64,000 nucleotides of DNA from DASQZT01 sp963728965 (GTDB lineage Bacteria > Acidobacteriota > Terriglobia > Bryobacterales > Bryobacteraceae). The notes beneath the pieces are model-generated. The model was not told the origin of the DNA and searched no databases. It saw nothing but the letters and a program-made list of their open reading frames with translations. The stretch lies in assembly GCA_963728965.1 (NCBI GenBank), contig CAVSMH010000007.1:1-64000 (forward strand), in the 5' to 3' direction. This document shows, piece by piece, positions 52,684-61,055 of the stretch (positions are counted from its first letter, which is position 1; every line of letters begins with the position of its first letter). A program made the position numbers and the translations under genes.

Positions 52684-54654
52684 ATGCGGATTCTGCTGGC
52701 GCAGAACGCGCTCTACTATCCTTCCCATGGCGGCGGCGACAAATCGAACCGCCTGCTGATGGAAGCCCTGGCCGCGCGGGGGCACGAGTGCCGGGTGGTG
52801 GCGCGCTTCGCCGAAGCCGTCCCTTACCTGCGCGAGCTGGCCTCGCGCGGTGTCGAGGCATCGGTTTCCGGCGGGGGCGCGGTGAAGTTCGCGCGGGCGG
52901 GCGTGGATGTGCGGGCCGCTTCGGACGAAATGCTGCGCTCGTACTTCGCGACGCAGGTGGAGGCCTACCGGCCGGAGGTCATTCTTACCTCCACGGACGA
53001 TCCCGCGCAGCGCCTGCTCGACGTCGCGCTGCGCGCCGCGAATGCCCGCGTGGTTTACCTTGCGCGGGCCACCCTGGCGGTGCCCTTCGGACCCGATTGC
53101 GCCTTTCCGAGCGAGGCCAAAACCGTCCGCATCCGTGCAGCCGACCGAGTGGTCGGGGTGAGCCGCTACGTGGCCGATTATTTCCGCCGGTATGCCGCCA
53201 TCGACGCCGTCCATGTACCCATTTCGCTGCTCGAACCCGGCCCCGCGCCTCCCGATCTGGGCGGCTTCGACAATGAATTCGTGGTCATGGGAAACCCCTG
53301 CGCGGTGAAAGGCATCGCGATCTTTCTGGCGCTGGCCGATGCGTTTTGTGAAACGGCGTTCGCCGCCGTGCCCACCTGGGGAACCAACGAGCAGGATCGC
53401 GCCACGCTGCTGGCGCGCGCCAATGTCCGGCTGCTCGATCCGGTGGACGACATGGACCAGCTGTTCCGGCGCGCGCGCGTGTGGCTGGTGCCTTCGCTGT
53501 GGGCGGAAGCGCGGTCGCGCATCGTGCTGGAGGCGATGCTGCGCGGCGTGCCAGTGATGGCCGCGGAGGTGGGCGGAATTCCCGAAGCCAAAATGGGCGT
53601 GCCGTACCTGCTTCCGGTGAACCCCATCCGCCATTATGCCTCGCGGCTGGATGAGCAGATGGTCCCGGTCGCCGAGGTTCCGGAGCAGGATGTGGCGCCA
53701 TGGCGGGAAGCCCTGCATCGCCTGCTGACGGAGCGCGGCCACTACGGGGAACTCGCGCGGGCTTCGCGCGCGGCGGCGCTGGCGTATGCCGATGGTTTGA
53801 GCGTGGAGCCGTTCGAAGCGCTGCTCGGCGACACTCCAGTGCGTATGCGGACCGCGAGCGCGGTTCCCACGCCCCAGCCGGCCGATACGCTTTCACCCGA
53901 CAGGCGGCGGCTGCTGGCGCTCCGTTTGCGAAAGCGCGCTCCGGCGTCGGCTTGGTTTCCCGGAGCGGATGCCGCGGCCGCGCCGCGCCTGTTCTGGTTT
54001 CCGCACGCCGGCGGCGGCACCGCCAGTTCCGCTACGCTGCGCCGTTATACCCTCTGTCCAGTGCGCCTGCCCGGCCGCGAGTCGCGCCTCGCCGAAGCGC
54101 CGTTTGAAAGCATGAGCGGGCTGGTGACGGCGCTGGCGGAGGTTATCGAGCCCTACCTGGAGCAGCCGTTCGCCTTTTTCGGTCACAGCATGGGCGGCGT
54201 GGTGGCCTTTGAACTGGCGCGCGAGCTGCGGCGCCGCGGCCGCCCGCTCCCCGCGATGCTGATCGCTTCGGCCGCGCGTGCGCCGCAGTATCGGCGCGAT
54301 CATGTGCCACCGCCGCCGCCCGCGGACGAGCAGTTTCTCGCCGAGCTGCGGCGTCTTCAGGGCATACCCGCCGAAGTGCTGGACAGTCCGGGGCTGATGC
54401 GGGCGATTCTGCCGGCGCTCAAGGCCGATACTGCGGTGTATCGCCGCTACGTTTACGCCGAAGGAGCCCCCCTCGACTGCCCGCTTCGCGCCTACGGCGG
54501 CTGCGACGATCCTCACGTGCGCCGCGAGCATCTGGAAGCCTGGGCGGCCCAGACCACCGCCTCCTTTGCCGCGCGCCAGTTTTCCGGCGGACATTTCTAT
54601 ATACACTCCAGCCGCGTAGCACTTTGGGAGGCGCTGGACGAGGATTTGAGCTGA
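52684..54654 (+). CDS. GT4-like glycosyltransferase fused to a type II thioesterase
   Basis: 656 residues with no gap after the preceding gene. Residues 1-390 are a GT-B glycosyltransferase (MRILLAQNALYYPSHGGGDK, VMGNPCAVKGIAIFLALADA, SLWAEARSRIVLEAMLRGVP). A linker with LSPDRRRLLALRLRKRA leads to an alpha/beta-hydrolase thioesterase from about 435: LFWFPHAGGG, nucleophile Ser502 in FFGHSMGGVVAFELARELRR, Asp in YGGCDDPHV and His in FSGGHFYIHSS. Type II thioesterases hydrolyse acyl groups from carrier proteins. The fusion ties glycosyl transfer to release from the carrier. Start and end are intact. Confidence 0.86.
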   Translation: MRILLAQNALYYPSHGGGDKSNRLLMEALAARGHECRVVARFAEAVPYLRELASRGVEASVSGGGAVKFARAGVDVRAASDEMLRSYFATQVEAYRPEVILTSTDDPAQRLLDVALRAANARVVYLARATLAVPFGPDCAFPSEAKTVRIRAADRVVGVSRYVADYFRRYAAIDAVHVPISLLEPGPAPPDLGGFDNEFVVMGNPCAVKGIAIFLALADAFCETAFAAVPTWGTNEQDRATLLARANVRLLDPVDDMDQLFRRARVWLVPSLWAEARSRIVLEAMLRGVPVMAAEVGGIPEAKMGVPYLLPVNPIRHYASRLDEQMVPVAEVPEQDVAPWREALHRLLTERGHYGELARASRAAALAYADGLSVEPFEALLGDTPVRMRTASAVPTPQPADTLSPDRRRLLALRLRKRAPASAWFPGADAAAAPRLFWFPHAGGGTASSATLRRYTLCPVRLPGRESRLAEAPFESMSGLVTALAEVIEPYLEQPFAFFGHSMGGVVAFELARELRRRGRPLPAMLIASAARAPQYRRDHVPPPPPADEQFLAELRRLQGIPAEVLDSPGLMRAILPALKADTAVYRRYVYAEGAPLDCPLRAYGGCDDPHVRREHLEAWAAQTTASFAARQFSGGHFYIHSSRVALWEALDEDLS

Positions 54655-55611
54655 ATGAAAATCGTAGTCCTGGATGGATACTGTGCGAACCCGGGCGACC
54701 TCTCCTGGGACGGCTTGCGGAGCTTGGGCGAAGTGCAGGTTTTCGACCGCACACGCGTCGATGAGGTGGTGCCGCGCGCCGCCGGGGCCGCGATTGCGTT
54801 GCTCAACAAAACCCCGATGCCGGCCTACATTCTGTCGCAACTTCCGGAGCTGCGCTACATCGGCGTCCTGGCCACGGGCTATAACACCGTCGATATGGAT
54901 GCCGCCAAAGAGCGCGGCATCGTGGTCAGCAACGTTCCCACCTACGGGACCGCGTCGGTGGCGCAGTTCGTTTTTGCTCTTCTCCTGGAATTGTGCCATC
55001 ACGTGCAGCGGCACGCCGACGCGGTGAGCGCGGGCGAATGGTCGCAGAATCCCGACTGGAGCTTCTGGAAGACACCGCTGGTGGAGCTCGCCGGCAAGAC
55101 CATGGGCATTGTCGGATTTGGCCGCATCGGGCGGCAGACCGGCCGGATAGCCGACGCCATGGGCATGCGCGTCCTGGCCAACGACACCTATCGCGGCGAG
55201 GCGCCCGACTGGCCCGGATTCGCCTGGGCAGGTGTGGAGGAACTGCTGGCGGAAGCCGACGTGGTGAGCCTCCATTCGCCGCTGCTGCCGGAGACCCGCG
55301 GCATGATGGACGCTCGCAGGCTGGCCCTCATGAAGCCCACGGCGTTCCTCATCAACACCTCGCGCGGCGCCCTGGTGGTGGACCGCGACCTGGCCGGCGC
55401 GCTCAACCAAGGGCGCCTGGCGGGCGCCGGCCTCGACGTGCTCTCGGTGGAACCGCCCGCCGAGCACAATCCGCTGCTCTCGGCGCGCAACTGCCTGATC
55501 ACCCCGCATATCGCATGGGCCACGCGGGAAGCGCGCGCCCGGCTGCTCGGCGCGGTGGTGGCGAACGTCGCCTGCTTCTTGAATGGCAGCCCCCGGAACG
55601 TCGTAGAATAG
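54655..55611 (+). CDS. D-2-hydroxyacid dehydrogenase, glycerate dehydrogenase-like
   Basis: 318 residues, ATG directly after the thioesterase stop. NAD-binding GIVGFGRIGRQTGRIADAMG near residue 150; catalytic Arg in INTSRGALVVD, Glu in GLDVLSVEPP and His in ITPHIAWATREA. The N-terminus IVVLDGYCANPGDLSWDGL and VLATGYNTVDMDAAKERGI match glycerate/hydroxypyruvate dehydrogenases better than SerA. A C3 hydroxyacid enzyme beside a glyceryl-loading FkbH suggests it feeds or modifies the C3 unit. It could equally be general serine/glycerate metabolism. Confidence 0.85.
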   Translation: MKIVVLDGYCANPGDLSWDGLRSLGEVQVFDRTRVDEVVPRAAGAAIALLNKTPMPAYILSQLPELRYIGVLATGYNTVDMDAAKERGIVVSNVPTYGTASVAQFVFALLLELCHHVQRHADAVSAGEWSQNPDWSFWKTPLVELAGKTMGIVGFGRIGRQTGRIADAMGMRVLANDTYRGEAPDWPGFAWAGVEELLAEADVVSLHSPLLPETRGMMDARRLALMKPTAFLINTSRGALVVDRDLAGALNQGRLAGAGLDVLSVEPPAEHNPLLSARNCLITPHIAWATREARARLLGAVVANVACFLNGSPRNVVE

Positions 55612-55674
55612 CGGTAAAGAACGTACTGTTCCGGACGCGTGAATCTGGTACTCTGACCTGAAAGGACAGCTTCT

Positions 55675-56967
55675 ATGGATCGACGAAATTTTCTGATGAG
55701 TTCCGCCGCGGCCCTGGGCGCCGCATCCTCGGTATTCGGGGCGGCGAGCGACAAGGTGCGCGTGGCGTGCGTCGGGATTGGAGGGCGCGGCCGGGACCAC
55801 CTCAACGGGTACAGCCGCCTCGAGAACGCGGAGGTCGTTGCCATCTGCGATGTGGACGATTCGCACATCGCCAATGGCCTGGCCCAACTCGACAAGCTCG
55901 GCAAGCCCAAGCCGCAAACCTATAAAGATATCCGGAAGCTGCTCGAGAACAAGGATATCGATGCCGTCTCCATCTCCACTCCGAATCACTGGCACACTCT
56001 GATCGCCGTTTGGGCGTGCCAGGCGGGGAAAGACGTGTACGTTGAGAAGCCGTGCTCGCACAATATCTTCGAGGCCAAACAGATTGTAGCGGCGGCGCGC
56101 AAATACGACCGGATGGTGCAGCAGGGCAGCCAGATCCGTTCCTCCAAGGCGGTGCAGGAAGCCGTTCAGAAAATGCGCGAGGGGCTGATCGGCGATGTCT
56201 ATCTGGCCCGGGGCCTCTGTTATAAGTGGCGCGATACGATCGGCCACAAGCCCGTGGAACCGGTCCCCGCCGGAGTGGACTACGACCTGTGGACCGGACC
56301 CTCACCCATGCATCAGTTCACCCGCAACCGCTTCCACTACAACTGGCACTGGTTCTGGGACACGGGCAATGGCGACCTGGGCAACCAGGGCATTCATCAG
56401 GTGGATATCGCGCGTTGGGGACTGGGCGTGAAATATCCCGTGAAGGTGAGCGCCATCGGCGGCCATTTCATGTTCGACGACGACCAGGAGACGCCCAACA
56501 CACTGAACTGCTCCTACGAATTCGACAACAACGGCAAGCGCCGCATGATGGAGTTCGAGGTCCGGCACTGGATGACTAACGGCGAAGCCACGGTGCACGA
56601 ACGCGGCAACAACGCCATCGGCGACCTGTTCTACGGCTCGAAGGGGTACCTGGCGGTGGACAGCTATTCTTCCTACAAGTCGTGGCTGGGCAGGAATCAG
56701 GAGGAGGGACCCAAGGCGCAGGGCGGCGGAGACCACTACCTGAACTTCATTGAAGCGGTGAAGAGCCGGAAACGGGAAACGTTGAACGCGGAGATCGAAG
56801 AGGGCGCCGCGTCGACCGTGCTGGTCCACCTGGCCAATATTTCCTATCGACTGGGCCGCACCATTCATTTCGATCCGCAGTCCATGACCGCGGTAGGTGA
56901 TGCCGAAGCGAACCGGATGTTCACGCGGAATTATCGCAAGCCGTTCGTAGTTCCGGAGAAGGTGTAA
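55675..56967 (+). CDS. Gfo/Idh/MocA family oxidoreductase, Tat-exported
   Basis: 430 residues; AAAGGA lies about ten bases before ATG 55675. Twin-arginine leader MDRRNFLMSSAAALGAASSV. NAD-binding VRVACVGIGGRGRDHLNGYS, then VSISTPNHWHTLIAVWACQA with VYVEKPCSHNIFEAKQIV (EKP motif) and the C-terminal sheet with GDLGNQGIHQVDIARWGLGV (catalytic His/Asp region). Tat-exported members are common in Acidobacteria and Planctomycetes and oxidise sugars or glycosides with a tightly bound cofactor. It may act on the glycosylated product of the preceding genes, but a 63-base gap means it could be separately transcribed. Confidence 0.87.
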   Translation: MDRRNFLMSSAAALGAASSVFGAASDKVRVACVGIGGRGRDHLNGYSRLENAEVVAICDVDDSHIANGLAQLDKLGKPKPQTYKDIRKLLENKDIDAVSISTPNHWHTLIAVWACQAGKDVYVEKPCSHNIFEAKQIVAAARKYDRMVQQGSQIRSSKAVQEAVQKMREGLIGDVYLARGLCYKWRDTIGHKPVEPVPAGVDYDLWTGPSPMHQFTRNRFHYNWHWFWDTGNGDLGNQGIHQVDIARWGLGVKYPVKVSAIGGHFMFDDDQETPNTLNCSYEFDNNGKRRMMEFEVRHWMTNGEATVHERGNNAIGDLFYGSKGYLAVDSYSSYKSWLGRNQEEGPKAQGGGDHYLNFIEAVKSRKRETLNAEIEEGAASTVLVHLANISYRLGRTIHFDPQSMTAVGDAEANRMFTRNYRKPFVVPEKV

Positions 56968-56985
56968 GGTCTGGCGGCTTAGCCA

Positions 56986-57130
56986 TCAAGGCTCCCGGGC
57001 GGCGCGTCCGACGGCTTCCACAATCGGCAGGGCGCGCTGCTTAATCTCGGGCCGCGATGAGAAATTGAGAAAATCGGCGGCATCTCCCCACCAATAAGAG
57101 ACTACAAACTCTTGTTCTGGCGAGGTGTCC
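56986..57130 (-). pseudogene. Possible C-terminal coding remnant
   Basis: One minus-strand frame reads DTSPEQEFVVSYWWGDAADF and ends KQRALPIVEAVGRAAREP at a TGA (56986-56988), with amino-acid usage that looks protein-like. It has no start codon and is preceded by a stop at about 57131. It may be the tail of a gene whose front was replaced when the Ig-repeat gene region arrived, or chance. No family is assigned. Confidence 0.25.
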
Positions 57131-57146
57131 TACGCGACGTTTCTCG

Positions 57147-60100
57147 TTGTGCCTGCTCGTGCCTGTTGTGGCAGCGTGGGGAACAACTCCACTGCCCACT
57201 GCCATCACCGCCCCCGCGCTCGCGGCCGGCAGCACGCCGGTGTATGGAGCGCCGCTGACGTTCTCTACCACCGTCACGCCGACACAGGGCAGCCCCGCGC
57301 CGACCGGGACGGTGACTTTCACCGTGGACGGTTTGGCAGGGACGCCCCAAATCGTGGTCTCCGGCGCTGGCAGTATCACACTCAAGCTCACGGCCGGCTC
57401 GCACACCATCAGCGCCCACTACAGCGGCGATGCCAACAATGAGGCCTCCACCTCCACCGAGCTGACCCAGCTAGTCGATAAAGCCGACACGCTGCTCACC
57501 ATGTCCTCCAACCCGGCGCAACTCAAGCAGGCAGTAGGCATCCGAGCGGCTCCCACACTGGTCACTCCGGCCGCCGGCTACCTTTCGGGAACGGTGGACT
57601 TCACCATCTACGGCGGCAGCATTCCGGGTTGTGGCAGCGTTGTCGTGCAGAATGGGGTCGCGATCTGCAACACCAGTTTCTCGCTGCTGGGCACCCTAAC
57701 GGTGGTCGCCAACTATAGCGGCGATGCCAACACCAAGGCCGCCAGCGCAACTCTGCCGCTGACCATCGGCATGTTGTCCGCCGGAACCTGGGCGGCGTTC
57801 TCACCGAGCGCGCCGGTATTCGGCGCCCCAGTGACACTCAACACGCTGCTCATCGGGGCGACGGGAGTGCCCGCGCCCACCGGAACGGTAACCTATTCCG
57901 AAGGCAGCGTCACACTGGGCACTGCCCCGGTCGATGCCGACGAGCGCGCGACAGTGGTAGTTTCCGCCGCTTCCGCGGCACCGCTGGGCGCCGGCACCCA
58001 CACCATCAACGTGGTCTACAGCGGAGATGCGAACTATCAGGGCTCGACCGCCGAACCGCTCAAGATCGTGGTGGCCAAAGCGGCTACCGCGCTGACGTTG
58101 GGCTCGGCGACGGCACAGGTCGGACAGGCGGTAACGCTGAAAGCCACCGCCAAAGTGGTGAGCCCCGGGGCCGGGATTCCCACCGGCAAGGTGAGCTTCA
58201 GTAACGGCGAAACCGCCATTCCGGGCTGCACTGCGTTGACCCCGGCGGATGGAGTCGTCTCCTGCACCACGACGTTTACGCAGCTTGGCGCGCTCACCCT
58301 CAATGCCGCCTATGCCGGCGACGCCAACACCGAGGCGAGCACCGCCACTGCACCGCTTACGGTGGGCAAGGTGGTGGCGGGGATCTATTCGGCTTTCACG
58401 CCCTCGGCGCCGGTGTTCGGGACGCCGGTCACGGTGAACGTGCTGCTCATGGGTGCATCGGGGGTGGCGGCTCCCACCGGGACGGTCGCGTTTTCCGATG
58501 GATCGACATCGCTGGGCTCGGTCAATGTCAGCTCCGAAGGCAAAGCCTCGCTGGTGCTTCCGTCGGGTTCGGGCGCACCCCTGGCGGTGGGTACGCACAG
58601 CATCGTGGCGGTGTATGGCGGAGACGCGAATTACCAGACCGCGACGGCAACGGCCTTGAGTGTGGCGGTGGGCAAGGCGGCCACCTCGATCGCGTTGACG
58701 TCCAGCACGGCGCGGGTCGGCCAGCCGGTCACCCTGACGGCGGCGCTCGCGGTGGTGAGCCCGGGGAGCGCGACCCCGGCGGGAACGCTGGATTTCACCG
58801 CGGGCGGTAAAGCCATCGGCGGGTGCACGGGTGTGGCGTTACAGAGCGGGGCGGCCACCTGCAATACCAGTTTTGCGCAGTTGGGCGACTACACCATCGC
58901 CGCCACCTATAGCGGCGATGACAATACCGCGGCCAGCACCGCCACGCTCCAGTTGAGTATCGGTAAGGCGGGGGCGACCGTGCAGACGGTCGTGGTGCCT
59001 GCCGCGCCGCTCTACGGGACCCCGCTGACCATCACCGCGGCGGTGGCGGGAGTAACCGGCATGGCGGCGCCCACCGGGACGGTCACTTTCACGTGGGACG
59101 GCGGAACCGGAATTGTCGTCCCCCTGGGGGGCGACGGCCGGGCCTCGCTGGCGCTTCCCCTGCCTGGTGCGGCGTTGCCCGGCGCGGGCGCGCATACGGT
59201 GACGGCGACCTATAGCGGCGACGCCAATTACGGCGCGCCCAGTGCCGCGCCGTTCACCGTGACGGTCGGCAAGGCCGCCACGAGTACTGCGCTGACGGTG
59301 AGCGCCGGCGCTCCGATGGCCGCCGCGGTGACGCTGCTCGCGCCCGCCTCCGGTACGCCCAGCGGCGCGGTGCAGTTCTTCCAGAACGGCGCCCCGGTGG
59401 GCACGGCTCCGCTTGCGGCGGTGGGCACCAGCTTTGTGGCCACCCTGCTGGCGCCCGCCCAAAGCGGGAACTTCTGGGCCGTCTACCAGGGCGACGCCAA
59501 CTGCGCGGGCAGCGCGTCGCAACTGGTGACACTGACCAACGGCGTGCAGGTGTCGCTTTCGAGCGACACCAATCCTTCCCCGGCGGGTCAGCCGGTGGTC
59601 TTCACGATCAAAGTGAGCGGAACCACGGGAACCACCGTGCCGGGCGGCACGGTGCAGTTGACCGCGGACGGCGTGTCGTTGGGGAGCGCTGCGCTTACCG
59701 GCGGGTTGGCGACGCTGGTCGCCACCTCGCTCGAAGTGGGCTCACACACCATCGTGGCCAGCTACTCGGGCGACTCGGTCTATTCCGGGGCTACGGCGAA
59801 CCTGGTGCAGGTCGTCAACAAAGCGGCTCCCTCGCTGACCCTTACGGCGGATCCGGCCGCCTCGGTATTCGGGCAGACGGTGACGCTGACCGCGCAATTG
59901 GGTCTGGCCTCGGGCACGGTACAGTTCCTGGATGGCACGGCCTCGCTCGGTTCGGCCCAGGCAGCGAGCGGCACGGCCACGCTGACGGTATCGAACCTGG
60001 CCGCCGGCACGCATTCGCTCACTGCCAGTTGGGCGGGCGATGCCGCCTCCTCCACAGCGGTCTCGACTGCGGTGCCGTTGACGGTGAACAAGGCGCAGAC

Positions 60101-61055
60101 CACGACCAGGCTGGAGATCTCCGGATCGACAGTTCGCGCCACCGTAACGGTGGTCGCACCGGGGGTCGGCCAGCCCACCGGCACGGTGAAATTTCTGGAC
60201 GGCACGACCAACCTGGTGCTGGCCGCGGCCGCTCTCGATGCCGGGGTCGCCGCCGCCGCCATGCCTTCCTCCGCCGGGTCGATGGTGGCGGTATATGCCG
60301 GGGACGCCAACTTTCTCACCAGCAACTCCGCCTCGGTGGCGCCGCTCACCGCGCTCAATGCGGCGTCCTATGGGCGATCGAGCTTCGCCCCGGATGAAAT
60401 TGTGACGCTGTTCGGACCGAATCTGTCGCCCAGCACCCAGTCGGCGTCCTCCGGCACGGCCAAATCACTGGGCGGAACTACGGTGAGCCTCACCGATTTC
60501 AGCGGGACCAAATACGATGCGGACCTGCTGTTCGTCTCGCCGGAGCAGGCGAGCTTTCTCATGCCGGCGGCGATCGCCCCGGGTCCTGCCACCGTGATGG
60601 TCAACAATCCCAACCGGCCGTCGGTTTCAGTCACGATCACGGTGACACCCGTGGCCCCGGGCCTGTTTACGTTGAACAGCACGGGCGAAGGCGTGGCGGC
60701 CGCGCAAGCGCTCCGGGTGCGCCCCAGCGGAGTGCAGGACGCCCCTCAGGATGTCGCTGTCTACGATAAGACGCAGGAGCAATGGATCCCCATGCCGATC
60801 GATCTCGGCGATCCGGACGATACGGTCTATCTAATGCTTTACGCCACGGGGCTGCGGCACTACAAACAGCCGCCGGTGTGCACGATCGCCGGCCAACGGG
60901 TGACGGTGGCCTACGCCGGCGAGCAGGGGAGCTACCCGGGAGTGGATCAGATCAACCTGGTGCTGCCGCGCTCGCTGCGCGGAGTGGGGGTAGTGGATGT
61001 GACATTCACCGTGGATGGTGCTACGTCCAACAAAGTCACGCTTGCGTTTCAGTAA
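57147..61055 (+). CDS. Giant Ig-like-repeat surface protein with Solibacter-type C-terminal domain
   Basis: 1302 residues from TTG 57147 (CLLVPVVAAWGTT, a signal-like segment), though the true start is uncertain. It holds about ten bacterial Ig-like (Big) repeats, each with PTGTVTF and AGTHTI..YSGDANY signatures. Alternating repeats form a 199-residue super-repeat in which every second domain has a Cys pair. From about residue 1065 a different C-terminal domain begins: LNAASYGRSSFAPDEIVTLF, LLFVSPEQASFLMPAAIAPG and YPGVDQINLVLPRSL, which matches the TIGR03437-type Solibacter C-terminal domain. Secreted adhesin or matrix protein. Its stop overlaps the opposing FAD oxidase gene by 20 bases. Confidence 0.85.
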   Translation: MCLLVPVVAAWGTTPLPTAITAPALAAGSTPVYGAPLTFSTTVTPTQGSPAPTGTVTFTVDGLAGTPQIVVSGAGSITLKLTAGSHTISAHYSGDANNEASTSTELTQLVDKADTLLTMSSNPAQLKQAVGIRAAPTLVTPAAGYLSGTVDFTIYGGSIPGCGSVVVQNGVAICNTSFSLLGTLTVVANYSGDANTKAASATLPLTIGMLSAGTWAAFSPSAPVFGAPVTLNTLLIGATGVPAPTGTVTYSEGSVTLGTAPVDADERATVVVSAASAAPLGAGTHTINVVYSGDANYQGSTAEPLKIVVAKAATALTLGSATAQVGQAVTLKATAKVVSPGAGIPTGKVSFSNGETAIPGCTALTPADGVVSCTTTFTQLGALTLNAAYAGDANTEASTATAPLTVGKVVAGIYSAFTPSAPVFGTPVTVNVLLMGASGVAAPTGTVAFSDGSTSLGSVNVSSEGKASLVLPSGSGAPLAVGTHSIVAVYGGDANYQTATATALSVAVGKAATSIALTSSTARVGQPVTLTAALAVVSPGSATPAGTLDFTAGGKAIGGCTGVALQSGAATCNTSFAQLGDYTIAATYSGDDNTAASTATLQLSIGKAGATVQTVVVPAAPLYGTPLTITAAVAGVTGMAAPTGTVTFTWDGGTGIVVPLGGDGRASLALPLPGAALPGAGAHTVTATYSGDANYGAPSAAPFTVTVGKAATSTALTVSAGAPMAAAVTLLAPASGTPSGAVQFFQNGAPVGTAPLAAVGTSFVATLLAPAQSGNFWAVYQGDANCAGSASQLVTLTNGVQVSLSSDTNPSPAGQPVVFTIKVSGTTGTTVPGGTVQLTADGVSLGSAALTGGLATLVATSLEVGSHTIVASYSGDSVYSGATANLVQVVNKAAPSLTLTADPAASVFGQTVTLTAQLGLASGTVQFLDGTASLGSAQAASGTATLTVSNLAAGTHSLTASWAGDAASSTAVSTAVPLTVNKAQTTTRLEISGSTVRATVTVVAPGVGQPTGTVKFLDGTTNLVLAAAALDAGVAAAAMPSSAGSMVAVYAGDANFLTSNSASVAPLTALNAASYGRSSFAPDEIVTLFGPNLSPSTQSASSGTAKSLGGTTVSLTDFSGTKYDADLLFVSPEQASFLMPAAIAPGPATVMVNNPNRPSVSVTITVTPVAPGLFTLNSTGEGVAAAQALRVRPSGVQDAPQDVAVYDKTQEQWIPMPIDLGDPDDTVYLMLYATGLRHYKQPPVCTIAGQRVTVAYAGEQGSYPGVDQINLVLPRSLRGVGVVDVTFTVDGATSNKVTLAFQ
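57480..59270 (+). repeat. Three tandem units of a 597-base Ig super-repeat
   Basis: Anchor codons recur at exactly 597 bases: Cys codons at 57630, 58227 and 58824, and partner Cys codons at 57666, 58263 and 58860, each pair 12 codons apart. Other landmarks such as the GKVV/GKAG junction (58366, 58963) keep the same period. Each unit encodes one Cys-bearing and one Cys-free Ig domain. Confidence 0.9.

Noticed and set aside
53893..56247. 784-codon minus-strand open frame
   Set aside because: Antisense to the thioesterase, dehydrogenase and oxidoreductase genes; no domain of its own.
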